From NCBI GenBank assembly GCA_029194675.1, contig JARFXP010000002.1, forward strand, positions 930,001 through 994,000: a stretch of 64,000 nucleotides of DNA, given 5' to 3'. This document shows, one piece after another, positions 36,304 through 46,692 of the stretch. The notes below the pieces were generated by a model that did not search any database, had not been told where the DNA came from, and saw only the letters and a list, made by a program, of their open reading frames with translations. The position numbers were made by a program, and so were the translations under genes. Source of the DNA: Nitrospira sp. GTDB taxonomy: Bacteria > Nitrospirota > Nitrospiria > Nitrospirales > Nitrospiraceae. The first letter of the stretch is position 1; each line of letters starts with the position of its first letter.

Positions 36304-37674
36304 ATGGAAACGAAAGTGCCCGAGGGTTCGAAGGACGTCAAAGAAGCAGAAGTTCCTACCGGAGCAGTTGGATCGTCGCGAAGAGAATTTCTGGGACAGA
36401 GCGGGCGAGTCACGGCCGGAATCGGCGTGGCCGCGCTCTTGGGGAACCTGGGCAACTATGCGCTGTCCTATGCGGCCGGCGGACCACCTATCAAAATCGG
36501 CGTGCTGCACTCACTGAGCGGCACGATGGCCATCAGCGAAGTGTCATTACGCGATGTCGTGCTGATGGCGGTCGAAGAAATCAATAAGGCGGGCGGCGTG
36601 ATGGGGCGGCAGATAGAAGCCAAGGTCGTCGACCCCGCGTCGAACTGGGACCTGTTCGCCGAAAAAGCCAAGCAACTCCTCCTGGAAGATAAAGTATCGG
36701 TGGTGTTCGGCTGCTGGACATCGGTCAGCCGGAAATCAGTCTTGCCGGTCTTTGAAAAGAACAACGGGCTGCTCTTCTATCCTGTCCAATACGAGGGTGA
36801 GGAATGTTCACGCAATGTGTTCTACACCGGGGCGGCGGTTAATCAACAGGCGGCGCCCGCGGTGGAATACTTGATGAGCCCCGAAGGGGGGAACTACAAG
36901 AAGTTTTATCTCCTAGGCACCGACTACGTGTATCCTCGTACGACGAACAAGATTCTGCGTGCCATGTTGTTGGCGAAGAAAGTGCCTGCCTCCAATATTG
37001 AAGAAGAATATACTCCGTTCCATCACCAAGACTATCAAACCATCTGCGGCAAGATTAAGAAGTTTGCCGCGGGTGGCGGAGCTGCCGTCGTCAGTACTAT
37101 CAATGGTGACAGCAATGTGCCGTTCTATAAGGAATTCGGTAACCAGGGACTACGTGCAGAAGATGCGCCGATCATGGCCTTCAGCGTCGCCGAAGACGAA
37201 CTGCGCGGAATGGATACCAGCGCGCTTGTCGGGCATTTGGCGGCGTGGAACTACTATCAAAGTGTGGATACGCCGCAAAACAAGAAGTTCGTGGCGAACT
37301 TCAAGGCCTACTGTAAGAGGAATAACCTGCCGGATGGAGAAAACCGCGTCACCGACGATCCGATCGAAGCCGCGTATTTCGGCGTCTATGTGTGGAAGCA
37401 GGCGGTCGAAAAGGCTGGTTCTACCGAGGTGGACAAAGTCCGCAAGGCTGTCTATGGGCAAAAGTTCCTGGCCCCCGGCGGCCAGATCATGATGGATGAA
37501 GCCAACCAGCACACGCATAAACCGGTGCTGATCGGCGAAATCCTGAAGAACGGTCAATTCAAGACCATTTGGCGTTCCAAAGGATTGGTGAAGCCGGAAC
37601 CGTGGAGTGAGTATACAAATCCTGAAAAGGGCTGCGATTGGATTAATCATCAAGGAACCTATCAGAAGAAATAA
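36304..37674 (+). CDS. urtA: Urea ABC transporter, substrate-binding protein
   Basis: A 456-residue periplasmic binding protein. The N-terminal 58 residues are a twin-arginine signal (SRREFL with R26/R27, hydrophobic core, cleavage after YAA). The mature domain starts PIKIGVLHSLSGTMAISE, the usual start of the branched-chain amino acid/urea binding family, with RSVLP-like KSVLPVFEKNNGLLFYPVQYEGEE. It captures urea and hands it to UrtBC. Its signal region is copied in UreB (see 42767-43438). It is first of the urt genes. Confidence 0.96.
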   Translation: METKVPEGSKDVKEAEVPTGAVGSSRREFLGQSGRVTAGIGVAALLGNLGNYALSYAAGGPPIKIGVLHSLSGTMAISEVSLRDVVLMAVEEINKAGGVMGRQIEAKVVDPASNWDLFAEKAKQLLLEDKVSVVFGCWTSVSRKSVLPVFEKNNGLLFYPVQYEGEECSRNVFYTGAAVNQQAAPAVEYLMSPEGGNYKKFYLLGTDYVYPRTTNKILRAMLLAKKVPASNIEEEYTPFHHQDYQTICGKIKKFAAGGGAAVVSTINGDSNVPFYKEFGNQGLRAEDAPIMAFSVAEDELRGMDTSALVGHLAAWNYYQSVDTPQNKKFVANFKAYCKRNNLPDGENRVTDDPIEAAYFGVYVWKQAVEKAGSTEVDKVRKAVYGQKFLAPGGQIMMDEANQHTHKPVLIGEILKNGQFKTIWRSKGLVKPEPWSEYTNPEKGCDWINHQGTYQKK

Positions 37675-37820
37675 GAATCGAGACGCAGGGCAGCTCCTGT
37701 TCCGTGAACCGTTCCGACATGGGGCCTGTCTGTAGGTAAGGGCTGGAATCTCTATAGCGGAGGTTTCAGCCCCCTACCGGTTGTGCCTGTCGTCAAGGTT
37801 TCCGTAGGGAGGATTTGGTG

Positions 37821-39398
37821 ATGAGCCTGGCCGGCATCCCGAGAAATCTACCTCTACTGGTTTTATTCCTTCTCTCACCGATCGGGCTTGGTCTCCAGTC
37901 GACGTTGGCTGCCGGCGAAACAGACCTTGCAGCTTCAACTGTAGTCTCCTCCCCCGACTCAATCGAACAGGCGCTCCTCGACGTGAAAAGTGAAGATGCG
38001 GCGGTCCGCAGCAAGGCGGTCGCGGTCCTGATTGAAAAGGGCGATGCGAGCCTCGTCCCCAAACTTGATGAGATCCGAGCGGAAGCCGACCGGGCGGTCA
38101 GGATCGCTATCAAACCGGTGATCGATCTGCTGAAGAACCATGCAAATCTGACCAGTGAACAACCGGATACCAGACGCTCGGCCGCCGCCGATCTGGTAGG
38201 GACGGGACGACCGGAGGCCATCACCTGGCTGGAGGAGGCTGCCGCAAAGGAAACAGTCTGGTGGGTGAAGTATACGATGGAAGAGGCCGCGCAGTTGATC
38301 CAACTCCGTTCGCAAGATTCCGCCGTTCGTTTGGGGGCAGTCAAGAAGCTGGGTGAGCACCGCAGTCAGAACAGCCTGTCGTCGCTCCAGGAATTTGTCG
38401 AAGCGGGCAGGCAAAGTGGGGCGACCGATGAACAACGGACCTTAGCGGCGGCAGCCGAAACCGCGATTGGACAGATTAACTCATGGGGTTGGTGGGCCAA
38501 CGCTATCGAGACGTTGTTCCGGGGCATCAGCCTCAGTTCGATTCTCTTGATCATGTCCCTGGGTTTGGCCATCGTCTTCGGCTTGATGGGTGTGATCAAT
38601 ATGGCCCACGGCGAGCTGATGATGATCGGGGCGTATGCCACATTCATCACGCAACAGGCTTTCATCGGCTGGTTTTCTCCCGATGTGTTCGATTGGTATT
38701 TCCCGGTGGCCTTGCCTGTCGCCTTTCTGTCGGCCGCCTTGTTCGGATGGGTGCTCGAAGCCACCGTGATCCGCTTTCTCTATGGGCGCCTGCTTGAGAC
38801 ACTGTTGGCAACGTGGGGCGTCAGCTTGATCTTGATGCAGGCGGCGCGGGTGTACTTCGGAGATTTGACCGCGGTGATCGCCCCGCAGGCCCTGCGCGGG
38901 GGCGCCCAAGTGATGGTGGGGGTCTATCTGCCCTACAATCGAATCTTCATCATCATACTCTCGATCATGTGTGTCCTCGGGATTTACTTCTTGCTCTTCC
39001 GATCGAATCTGGGGATTCGGGTACGAGCGGTCACCCAGAATCGCAATATGAGCGCCTGTCTCGGCATCCCGACCAGAAAAGTGGATTCGTATACCTTCGC
39101 CTTCGCCTCCGGGCTGGCCGGTATCGCGGGCTGGGCTCTTACGATGGTCGGCAATGTCGATCCAGGGCTTGGGCAGAACTACATCGTCGATGCCTTTATG
39201 GTGGTCGTGACCGGAGGGGTCGGCAAGCTCGCCGGGACCATCTGGGCTTCCTTAGGCATCGGAGGGCTGAACAAGCTGATCGAGCCGGTCAGTGGCGCGG
39301 TCTACGGCAAAGTCTTTATACTGGTCGGGGTGATTTTATTCCTCCAGTGGCGGCCGCAGGGCCTGTTTGCGGCCAAAGGACGGAGTGCCGATGCCTGA
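37821..39398 (+). CDS. urtB: Urea ABC transporter, permease
   Basis: A 525-residue protein. After a signal-like segment, residues about 30-215 form a soluble helical region with HEAT-like repeats (KSEDAAVRSKAVAVLIEKGD). About eight membrane helices follow, with the LivH-type motif GLMGVINMAHGELMMIGAY. UrtB proteins often carry this N-terminal extension. The ATG at 37821 has GGAGG eight bases ahead; GTG 37818 and TTG 37815 are alternatives. It overlaps urtC by eight bases. Confidence 0.95.
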   Translation: MSLAGIPRNLPLLVLFLLSPIGLGLQSTLAAGETDLAASTVVSSPDSIEQALLDVKSEDAAVRSKAVAVLIEKGDASLVPKLDEIRAEADRAVRIAIKPVIDLLKNHANLTSEQPDTRRSAAADLVGTGRPEAITWLEEAAAKETVWWVKYTMEEAAQLIQLRSQDSAVRLGAVKKLGEHRSQNSLSSLQEFVEAGRQSGATDEQRTLAAAAETAIGQINSWGWWANAIETLFRGISLSSILLIMSLGLAIVFGLMGVINMAHGELMMIGAYATFITQQAFIGWFSPDVFDWYFPVALPVAFLSAALFGWVLEATVIRFLYGRLLETLLATWGVSLILMQAARVYFGDLTAVIAPQALRGGAQVMVGVYLPYNRIFIIILSIMCVLGIYFLLFRSNLGIRVRAVTQNRNMSACLGIPTRKVDSYTFAFASGLAGIAGWALTMVGNVDPGLGQNYIVDAFMVVVTGGVGKLAGTIWASLGIGGLNKLIEPVSGAVYGKVFILVGVILFLQWRPQGLFAAKGRSADA

Positions 39399-40524
39399 AC
39401 CAGTGGGCACGCGCCAAGGCAGCCGCGAGACGATGGTGTTTTACGCCGTCGGGGTTTTGTTCCTGATCGTCGTCCCCCTCCTGAACCTGGTGCCTGCTGA
39501 AGATTCCTGGTTGCACATTTCTGATTTTCGTCTCAATCAGTTCGGCAAATTTTTGGCCTTTGCCATTCTGGCCCTCGGACTGGACCTGATCTGGGGCTAT
39601 TGCGGGGTCCTCAGCATGGGGCAGGGAGTCTTTTTTGGGCTCGGCGCCTATTGCATGGGCATGTATCTAGCCCTGCAGATCGGGAAGGAAAGTGTGTACG
39701 GCAGCGAACTCCCAGACTTTATGGTGTGGACCCAGGTCAAAGAACTCCCCTTGTTCTGGTACCCGTTCAAGAGTTTCTGGGGTGGGTTCTTAGGGGCCAT
39801 TCTCGTTCCGGTCCTCTTCGCGACGATCTTCGGGTTTCTCGCCTTCCGTAGCAGAATCAAGGGGGTGTACTTCGCGATCATCACGCAGGCCTTGGCGTTT
39901 GCCGCCTGGCTGGTCTTCAATCGGAACGAGACAAGGCTCGGGGGGACGAATGGATTGACGGATTTTAAACAACTGCTCGGGTTCCGGCTCTCGGATCCGT
40001 CGACGCAACGGGGGCTCTACATCCTGACGGTCCTAGCCCTGGCCGCGTCCTATCTGTTGTGTCGCTGGATCGTGGCCTCGCGCGCCGGGAACGTGCTGAT
40101 CGCGATCCGCGACAGCGAGTCACGGGTCACATTTTCGGGGTACACCCCTTGGGTGTACAAGCTCTTCGTGTTTGTCGTGGCGGCAGGGCTTGCGGGACTG
40201 GCGGGCATGCTCTATGTGCCGCAGGTGGGCATCATTACCCCGGCTCAGATCGGGGTCCTGCCGTCCCTTGAGGTCGTCATCTGGGTGGCGGTCGGCGGGC
40301 GCGGCACGCTGATCGGGGCAATCTTGGGTGCGGTGGCCGTTAACTATGGCCGCAGCGTGCTGACCAACTATTTTCCGGAGGCCTGGCCGTTTATCTTAGG
40401 CGGACTCTTTGTGATTGTGGTGACGATGTTCCCGGACGGACTTCTAGGGATGATTCGGAAGTTGACCGAGCGAAAGGAGACACGCCGGCCTCTGATCAAG
40501 GCAGAAGGGGGGACGACGGCGTGA
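39391..40524 (+). CDS. urtC: Urea ABC transporter, permease
   Basis: A 377-residue LivM-type permease with about ten hydrophobic helices and the motif GLDLIWGYCGVLSMGQGVFFGLGAY, the signature of this group. It forms the channel with UrtB. The start at 39391 (ATG CCT GAA) was chosen over an upstream ATG at 39367 because it removes most of the overlap with urtB. Its end overlaps urtD (GTGA). Confidence 0.96.
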   Translation: MPEPVGTRQGSRETMVFYAVGVLFLIVVPLLNLVPAEDSWLHISDFRLNQFGKFLAFAILALGLDLIWGYCGVLSMGQGVFFGLGAYCMGMYLALQIGKESVYGSELPDFMVWTQVKELPLFWYPFKSFWGGFLGAILVPVLFATIFGFLAFRSRIKGVYFAIITQALAFAAWLVFNRNETRLGGTNGLTDFKQLLGFRLSDPSTQRGLYILTVLALAASYLLCRWIVASRAGNVLIAIRDSESRVTFSGYTPWVYKLFVFVVAAGLAGLAGMLYVPQVGIITPAQIGVLPSLEVVIWVAVGGRGTLIGAILGAVAVNYGRSVLTNYFPEAWPFILGGLFVIVVTMFPDGLLGMIRKLTERKETRRPLIKAEGGTTA

Positions 40525-41285
40525 CGGACGGTGATCTGATCCTCAACTGTGAAAACGTGGTCGTCGACTACGACGGGTTCAAAGCGCTGAACAACTGCAA
40601 TTTCAGCGTCCACTACAACGAGCTCCGCGTCGTAATCGGGCCGAATGGCGCCGGGAAAACCACCTTGCTCGATGTGATCTGCGGGAAGACCAAGCCGGCA
40701 TCCGGTAAAGTAATGTTCGGCAAGGGCATCAATTTGGTGGGCAAGAATGCGGAAGACATCACGAAGCTCGGTATCGGGCGGAAGTTCCAAGCGCCATCGG
40801 TCTACGGCAACCTGTCAGTTTGGCAGAACTTGGATCTGTCGGTGAAGCGGTCGAGCAGGGGAGTGTTCCCCAACCTAGTTGGAAAATCGTCACCAGCGGA
40901 ACGAGAGCGGATCAGTGAGCTGTTGAAGACGATAGGATTGACGGAACATGCCCACGACCGCGCCGGTTCCTTATCGCACGGTCAGAAGCAGTGGCTGGAG
41001 ATCGGCATGGTGATTTTGCAGGACCCGTCGCTGCTGTTGGTCGACGAGCCGGTCGCCGGCATGAGCGACAAGGAAACGGAGCAGACCGGTCAATTGTTGA
41101 CCAGGCTGTCGGAGCAGCAGGCGATCGTCGTGATCGAGCATGACATGGATTTTGTGAGGCAGATCGCCAGGATTGTCACGGTGTTGGCAGAGGGCACGGT
41201 CATCTGTGAAGGTACGGTCGAAAAAGTGCAAGCTGACGACCATGTTCGAGAAATCTACCTTGGCCGGGCCAAGGTCACGCATTAG
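40521..41285 (+). CDS. urtD: Urea ABC transporter, ATP-binding protein
   Basis: A 254-residue ATPase of the LivG type. Walker A is GPNGAGKTT, the signature loop is LSHGQKQ, Walker B is LLLVDEPVAG and the switch histidine lies in IVVIEHDMDF. It drives urea uptake together with UrtE. The GTG start overlaps urtC by four bases. Confidence 0.96.
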   Translation: MTDGDLILNCENVVVDYDGFKALNNCNFSVHYNELRVVIGPNGAGKTTLLDVICGKTKPASGKVMFGKGINLVGKNAEDITKLGIGRKFQAPSVYGNLSVWQNLDLSVKRSSRGVFPNLVGKSSPAERERISELLKTIGLTEHAHDRAGSLSHGQKQWLEIGMVILQDPSLLLVDEPVAGMSDKETEQTGQLLTRLSEQQAIVVIEHDMDFVRQIARIVTVLAEGTVICEGTVEKVQADDHVREIYLGRAKVTH

Positions 41286-41308
41286 CTTCAGCACGAAGAC
41301 GATCGGCT

Positions 41309-42043
41309 ATGGCACAAGAAACAACAAGTTTGACGCTGGCGCTTGACAACGTCAACGCGTACTACGGTGAGAGTCATATTCTTCGGAGCGTTTCGTTTAC
41401 GATCGAACCGGGAGAGGTGGTGTGTCTGATGGGCCGAAACGGGGTCGGCAAGACGACCACGTTGAAAACACTGACGGGGTTGCTCCCGATACGTGGGGGA
41501 AAGATCACGTTCGACGGAGTAGATATCACTCATGACCGCACGGATCTTCGAGCGAGGAAGGGGCTGGCGTACGTGCCGCAAGGCCGAGAGATCATTCCAC
41601 ATTTGACGGTGCATCAGAATCTGCTCCTCGGCTACTGGAATCGGCCAGCTATCAGCGGCGATGTTTCTGAGAAAGAAGCATTCGATGAGGTCTATCATCT
41701 CTTTCCCAAGTTGACCCAGATTCTTCACCGGCCAGGCGGGGTGTTGAGTGGCGGCGAACAACAGCAGCTGGCGATCGGAAGGGCGATCTTGTCCAGTCCC
41801 AAGCTTCTTCTTTTGGACGAGCCGACGGAAGGGATTCAACCGTCAATTGTCGATCAGATCGAGGACGTCATCATCGGCTTTAAGCATTCACGCCGCTTCG
41901 CGATTCTATTGGTAGAACAGGGACTCCACTTTGCCGCCCGACTTGCTGAGAAGTATGTGGTGATGGCCAGGGGAGCAGTGATGGCGCAAGGCAAGAGCAC
42001 GGAGTTGAATGCCGACATGGTGCGACAACATTTGACTGTATAA
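41309..42043 (+). CDS. urtE: Urea ABC transporter, ATP-binding protein
   Basis: A 244-residue ATPase of the LivF type. Walker A is GRNGVGKTT, the Q-loop lies in YVPQGREI, the signature is LSGGEQQQL and Walker B is LLLLDEPTEG. It pairs with UrtD. It starts 23 bases after urtD; a 307-base gap then leads to ureA. Confidence 0.96.
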   Translation: MAQETTSLTLALDNVNAYYGESHILRSVSFTIEPGEVVCLMGRNGVGKTTTLKTLTGLLPIRGGKITFDGVDITHDRTDLRARKGLAYVPQGREIIPHLTVHQNLLLGYWNRPAISGDVSEKEAFDEVYHLFPKLTQILHRPGGVLSGGEQQQLAIGRAILSSPKLLLLDEPTEGIQPSIVDQIEDVIIGFKHSRRFAILLVEQGLHFAARLAEKYVVMARGAVMAQGKSTELNADMVRQHLTV

Positions 42044-42350
42044 ACATAAACAGAGGAGGAGAGGCACTGGACACAGTTTCTCGTCTTGTGGTAAATACTG
42101 GCCCGTACGGGTAAGAGTTCAATACCATCGCGACAATGTTTTGTCGTGTGGTACACGGGAGAGTAACAATTCCCAACCTAAGAGAGGTGGGGACAACGGG
42201 CCTGGTTTTGGGAAATCTGCCCTGTTATAAGAGACACCCCTCTCATCTCCCCCTCTCTGGATGTACTAAGATCAATATCGCCAGAACAATAACGATTTGT
42301 TGGATGGAAACAATTTAGACACAAGTCCTAGCCTGACAAAGGAGGTCTTT
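42044..42350. other. Gap between urtE and ureA
   Basis: Just over 300 bases without a gene. It holds an imperfect hairpin near 42196-42232 (ACGGGC.../GCCCTGT) that may end the urt transcript, then a pyrimidine-rich stretch. A separate ure promoter may lie here but no clear -10/-35 pair is visible. An AAAGGAGG site directly precedes ureA. Confidence 0.45.
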
Positions 42351-42653
42351 ATGCATCTAAGCCCAAGAGAACAGGACAAGCTGATGATTTATGTGGCGGC
42401 GCAGCTTGCGGCTGATCGCAAGAAGCGAGGTCTCAAGCTCAACCACCCGGAAGCGGTTGCGTACATGACTGCGGCAGTGTTGGAGGGGATTCGAGACGGA
42501 AAATCTGTGGCAGAGCTCATGACCTATGGGACACAGATACTGTCTCGTAAGGATGTGATGCCTGGCGTGCCGGAGATGATTCCTAATTTTCAGATCGAAG
42601 GGACTTTTCCTGATGGGACTAAGCTCGTGACCGTTCACAACCCGATTCCATAG
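42351..42653 (+). CDS. ureA: Urease gamma subunit
   Basis: A 100-residue subunit of normal length ([59 protein letters not shown]). It has no signal peptide, unlike the following ureB. The ATG at 42351 follows AAAGGAGGTC; an upstream in-frame start at 42297 has no support. 113 bases separate it from ureB. Confidence 0.97.
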   Translation: MHLSPREQDKLMIYVAAQLAADRKKRGLKLNHPEAVAYMTAAVLEGIRDGKSVAELMTYGTQILSRKDVMPGVPEMIPNFQIEGTFPDGTKLVTVHNPIP

Positions 42654-42766
42654 GTTTTGGCACATTCACATGGTACTCCACGTGGATAAAAGACCCATGA
42701 AGAAAGCATGAAGAGTGTTCATATTATTGTAGTAGAGCGCACGGGGCATGAAAGGAGTGAAGTAAC

Positions 42767-43438
42767 ATGAAAGCGAAAGACCCACAGGACTCTGGAGACG
42801 ACAAGGAAAAACGAAGTACTTCCGAAAAAACCGGACCGTCGCGGCGGCAATTTCTCGCCCAGAGCGGGCGCGTTGCGGCAGGAATCGGGGCGGTCTCACT
42901 ATTGGGAAATGCTGGGCAACAGGGCATCGCCTATGCCGCGAATGAATCGCTGATCACAAAGGTCGGTGGGGCAGGAGGAGCGAAAATGAAAAAACATGAC
43001 GCGCCGCAGAGATCGAAAGAAGCCTTATCGGCCGCGGTGAAAGCCGAGCTGTCTGCCCCGATCGTACCCGGCGAGATTATGACGGTGGCTGGTGATATCG
43101 AGATCTTAAGAGGACGAGAGACAAAAGACATGACGGTCAAGAACCTGGGTGATCGACCAATTCAAGTCGGATCTCACTGTCACTTCTTCGAAACCAATCG
43201 TGCGCTCAAGTTTGATCGTGAGCAGGCCTTCGGGTTCCGACTCTGCATTCCTGCCGGTACGGCGGTCCGGTTTGAACCGGGTGAGGAAAAAAAGGTGACG
43301 CTCGTGGCCCTTGCAGGCAACCGGCTTGCCCAAGGTGTGAACGGATTGACTGAGGGATTGTTGGATGATCCGAAGGTCAAGGCCAAGGCTGTCGGTCTCG
43401 CTGCTGAACGTGGGTTTGGGAAAGGAGGCGCACGGTGA
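42767..43438 (+). CDS. ureB: Urease beta subunit with N-terminal twin-arginine extension
   Basis: A 223-residue protein, about twice the usual 100-110. Residues about 96-200 are an ordinary UreB core ([48 protein letters not shown]). Residues 1-95 are extra: charged residues 1-23, SRRQFL with R26/R27, a hydrophobic stretch to YAA at 58, and a lysine/alanine-rich linker. The first 58 residues align without gaps to the UrtA signal; residues 24-58 match at 22 of 35 positions by hand count. A strong GAAAGGAGTG site sets the start. The stop overlaps ureC as GTGA. The extension could export or anchor urease; this is inference. Confidence 0.95.
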   Translation: MKAKDPQDSGDDKEKRSTSEKTGPSRRQFLAQSGRVAAGIGAVSLLGNAGQQGIAYAANESLITKVGGAGGAKMKKHDAPQRSKEALSAAVKAELSAPIVPGEIMTVAGDIEILRGRETKDMTVKNLGDRPIQVGSHCHFFETNRALKFDREQAFGFRLCIPAGTAVRFEPGEEKKVTLVALAGNRLAQGVNGLTEGLLDDPKVKAKAVGLAAERGFGKGGAR

Positions 43439-45159
43439 AAATTTCACGCAAACATTACGCATCCCTGTACGGTCCCACGGTCGGCGATCGTGTCCGGCTT
43501 GGGGACACGGATCTCATCATCGAAGTCGAAGAGGATCGGATCATTCCAGGAGAGGAAGCGGTCTTCGGCGGCGGGAAGACCATTCGTGACGGGATGGGGC
43601 AGTCCGCCCGAGCCACGAGCAGCAGCGGCCAGCTGGACACAGTGATTACCAGTGCGCTCATCCTCGACTACACCGGGGTCATCAAAGCCGACATCGGTAT
43701 CAAGGACGGCCGCATCGTTGGCATCGGTCATGCCGGAAATTCCGACCTCATGCCCAATGTCACGCCCGGCATGGAGATCGGTCCTGGCACGGAAGCGATT
43801 TCGGGAGAAGGCCGTATCATCACAGCCGGCGGCATCGACACGCATATCCACTTCATTTGTCCACAGCAATGCTGGGAAGCGCTTTCCGCCGGCCTCACGA
43901 CGATGATCGGCGGCGGGACCGGTCCTGCGAACGGAACCGCCGCGACGACCTGTACGCCTGGGCCATGGAACATTCATCGCATGCTGGAAGCGTCCGAGGG
44001 CATTCCTATGAACCTCGGTTATCTCGGCAAGGGCAACGCGTCTCGGCCTGAAGGATTGAATGAACAGATCGAAGCCGGTGCAATCGGGCTGAAGCTGCAC
44101 GAAGACTGGGGTACCACCCCGGCCGCGATCGACACCTGTTTGAGCGTGGCCGAGCATTACGATGTGCAGGTGGCGCTCCATGCGGATACGCTCAATGAAG
44201 CCGGTTTTGTTGAGGACACCATCAGGGCCATCAAGGGAAGAGCGATCCATAGCTTCCATACGGAGGGCGCAGGTGGCGGTCATGCGCCGGACATCATTAA
44301 GATTTGCGGCGAGCCGAATGTGCTGCCCTCTTCGACCAATCCCACGAGGCCATTCACCGTCAACACGATGGATGAGCATCTTGACATGTTGATCGTGTGT
44401 CACAATCTGAATCCACGAATCCCCGAGGACGTGGCGTTTGCGGAATCACGCATCCGTCGTGAGACTATTCAGGCGGAAGACATTCTTCATGACATGGGCG
44501 CGATCAGCATGATGTCCTCCGACTCGCAGGCGATGGGCCGCATTGGGGAAGTCATCACCAGAACGTGGCAAACTGCTCATAAGATGAAGATGCAGCGGGG
44601 ACACCTCACCCCCACCAGCGGGAAAGATTCCGCCCAGAACGACAACTTCCGGGCCAGACGTTATGTGGCGAAGTACACGATCAATCCGGCCATCACACAC
44701 GGTATTGCTCATGAAGTCGGTTCCGTAGAGGTGGGGAAGATCGCCGACCTCGTCATCTGGAAGCCGGAGTTCTTCGGCGTGAAGCCGGAGATGGTGTTGA
44801 AGAGCGGCTTCATCGCCCAAGCGCAAATGGGCGATCCCAATGCCTCGATCCCGACGCCGGAACCGACGATCAGTCGACCGATGTTCGGCGCATTCGGTCG
44901 TGCTCTGTCCAGCACCAGCTTCACCTTTGTGTCGCAAGCGGCTTTGGACCATGAGATTCCGAAGCGGCTTGGTTTGCAGAGGCGGATCGCCGCGGTCAAG
45001 AATATCCGTGGTATGAAAAAGCGCGATCTCAAGCTGAACGATGCGGTGCTGAAAGTGGAAGTGAATCCGGAGACGTATCTTGTGACGGCAGATGGTGTGC
45101 CGCTCACCTGCGAACCGGCGATCGTGCTGCCGCTGGCGCAACGGTACAATTTGTTTTAA
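43435..45159 (+). CDS. ureC: Urease alpha (catalytic) subunit
   Basis: A 574-residue nickel enzyme that hydrolyses urea to ammonia and carbamate. All catalytic parts are seen: HIHF nickel ligands near 137, the carbamylated lysine in GLKLHEDWG, histidines in ALHADTLNE and [14 protein letters not shown], the mobile flap with catalytic cysteine/histidine in LIVCHNL (the usual second histidine after CH is N here), and the aspartate ligand in SSDSQAMGR. The GTG start overlaps ureB. No signal peptide of its own is present. Confidence 0.98.
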   Translation: MKISRKHYASLYGPTVGDRVRLGDTDLIIEVEEDRIIPGEEAVFGGGKTIRDGMGQSARATSSSGQLDTVITSALILDYTGVIKADIGIKDGRIVGIGHAGNSDLMPNVTPGMEIGPGTEAISGEGRIITAGGIDTHIHFICPQQCWEALSAGLTTMIGGGTGPANGTAATTCTPGPWNIHRMLEASEGIPMNLGYLGKGNASRPEGLNEQIEAGAIGLKLHEDWGTTPAAIDTCLSVAEHYDVQVALHADTLNEAGFVEDTIRAIKGRAIHSFHTEGAGGGHAPDIIKICGEPNVLPSSTNPTRPFTVNTMDEHLDMLIVCHNLNPRIPEDVAFAESRIRRETIQAEDILHDMGAISMMSSDSQAMGRIGEVITRTWQTAHKMKMQRGHLTPTSGKDSAQNDNFRARRYVAKYTINPAITHGIAHEVGSVEVGKIADLVIWKPEFFGVKPEMVLKSGFIAQAQMGDPNASIPTPEPTISRPMFGAFGRALSSTSFTFVSQAALDHEIPKRLGLQRRIAAVKNIRGMKKRDLKLNDAVLKVEVNPETYLVTADGVPLTCEPAIVLPLAQRYNLF

Positions 45160-45242
45160 CGAACAGAGCAGCTGGTTCGACTATCGGTCACAAGGGATTG
45201 TGATGGTAGTCGGCCGGCTGCTTTTGTTTTTCGATATTCAAT

Positions 45243-45929
45243 ATGAATACACCCGCGTTACTGGAAGGGCTTCGGTTCGTCGATACGTTTTTCCCCTCCG
45301 GTGGCTATGCGTTTTCCTCTGGGCTAGAAGCGGCCATCCAAGGCGGCGCCGTCAAGACCTCCGATCAGTTCGCCAGATACATTGAAGATTTGCTGCGAGG
45401 CGGCATGAGCCGCCGGGAAGCTCTTGCCACAAAACAGGCAAATCGAGCGGCATCGACGGGATCTCTGAATGCAGCGGCCCACATCGATCGGGAGTTGGAT
45501 GCGACAAAGCTCGGTCGTGAGTCACGGTTGGCGAGTCGTCAGATGGGACGGCAAGTGATCAGGGTTGCGGCGGATCAGATCCTGGCGAAACCGATCCTTA
45601 GCGAGTATCGTGATGAAGTAGAAGCTGATCGAGCCCCTGGTCATCTCGCGGTGACGTTCGGGCTCACGATGGGCACGTGTGACTGGAGCCCAGAGGAAAC
45701 TGCGGCTGCCTTCTTGTACCAAACTGCCGTCGGCTTCATATCTGCTGCCATGCGGCTCTGTCCCATCGGCCAACATGAGGGGCAGCGCATATTGGGCGAA
45801 TGGCTTCCGTTGATTGAACGGATCAGTCGAGAGGTTGACTTAGATACAGCGATGAACTCGTGGTCGCCTATCCAAGATATTTATGCGATGCGTCATGGCT
45901 CTCTGGAGTGGAGGCTCTTTCGGTCTTAA
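45243..45929 (+). CDS. ureF: Urease accessory protein UreF
   Basis: A 228-residue helical chaperone that joins UreD and UreG in loading nickel into urease. Family motifs: [17 protein letters not shown] near the start, [11 protein letters not shown] in the middle and the C-terminal [23 protein letters not shown]. It begins 83 bases after ureC; no ureE gene lies between them, where it is often found. Confidence 0.95.
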   Translation: MNTPALLEGLRFVDTFFPSGGYAFSSGLEAAIQGGAVKTSDQFARYIEDLLRGGMSRREALATKQANRAASTGSLNAAAHIDRELDATKLGRESRLASRQMGRQVIRVAADQILAKPILSEYRDEVEADRAPGHLAVTFGLTMGTCDWSPEETAAAFLYQTAVGFISAAMRLCPIGQHEGQRILGEWLPLIERISREVDLDTAMNSWSPIQDIYAMRHGSLEWRLFRS

Positions 45930-46020
45930 TCTGCGAAGCCGACGCGCATCGTTTCTACTAGAAAGGCATAGACCCGCAGTTGATGGCCTTTGGCCTCATC
46001 TACCTGGTCGTGGGATTATC

Positions 46021-46692
46021 ATGCATGATCTAAATCGTGAACACAGTCATAATTGGACTCCAACTCAAGCGCGAAAACAAGGTATTCCGGTCATTGGTAT
46101 TGGAGGCCCCGTTGGATCGGGGAAGACGGCGCTCGTCGAAGCGCTGTGTCAGAGATTGCGTGACCGGTATAGCCTCGCCGCGGTGACCAACGATATTTTC
46201 ACCAAAATCGACGCGGAAATCCTGACCAAACGCGCGGCGTTGCCGGTCGACCGGATTCTTGGTGTTGAGACCGGTGGATGTCCCCACACAGCCATCCGCG
46301 AAGATGCCTCGCATAACCAAGAGGCCATCGATGATCTGCTTCGGCGTCATCCTGATGTTGAGTTGATCTTCTTGGAGAGTGGGGGAGACAACCTTGCGGC
46401 GACCTTCAGCCCTGAACTGGTGGATCATGTCATCTATGTGATCGATGTGTCGGGAGGTGACAAGATCCCTCGTAAAGGTGGACCAGGGATCACTCGATCG
46501 GACTTCCTGGTCATCAACAAAATGGATTTAGCCCCACATGTGCGTGCCGATTTGTCCGTCATGGATCGGGATACCCGCCGGATGCGCGGTGATCTTCCCT
46601 TCGGGTTCACGAATATCCTTTCCGGCGAAGGGTTGGATACCGTCGTCGCCTGGGTGGAACAACGCATACCTCAACGAGCCAGGCGTTCATGA
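46021..46692 (+). CDS. ureG: Urease accessory GTPase UreG
   Basis: A 223-residue SIMIBI-class GTPase that powers nickel delivery. P-loop [13 protein letters not shown], metal motif [16 protein letters not shown] (the CPH nickel site), [12 protein letters not shown] and the guanine motif INKMDLAPH. The ATG at 46021 gives a short, slightly longer than usual N-terminus; there is no clear ribosome site. The reading frame open upstream overlaps ureF and is not coding. It overlaps ureD by four bases. Confidence 0.96.
   Translation: MHDLNREHSHNWTPTQARKQGIPVIGIGGPVGSGKTALVEALCQRLRDRYSLAAVTNDIFTKIDAEILTKRAALPVDRILGVETGGCPHTAIREDASHNQEAIDDLLRRHPDVELIFLESGGDNLAATFSPELVDHVIYVIDVSGGDKIPRKGGPGITRSDFLVINKMDLAPHVRADLSVMDRDTRRMRGDLPFGFTNILSGEGLDTVVAWVEQRIPQRARRS

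Noticed and set aside
43444-44403. 319-codon open frame antisense to ureC
   Set aside because: It is a shadow of ureC codon use; histidine/arginine-rich with no family features.
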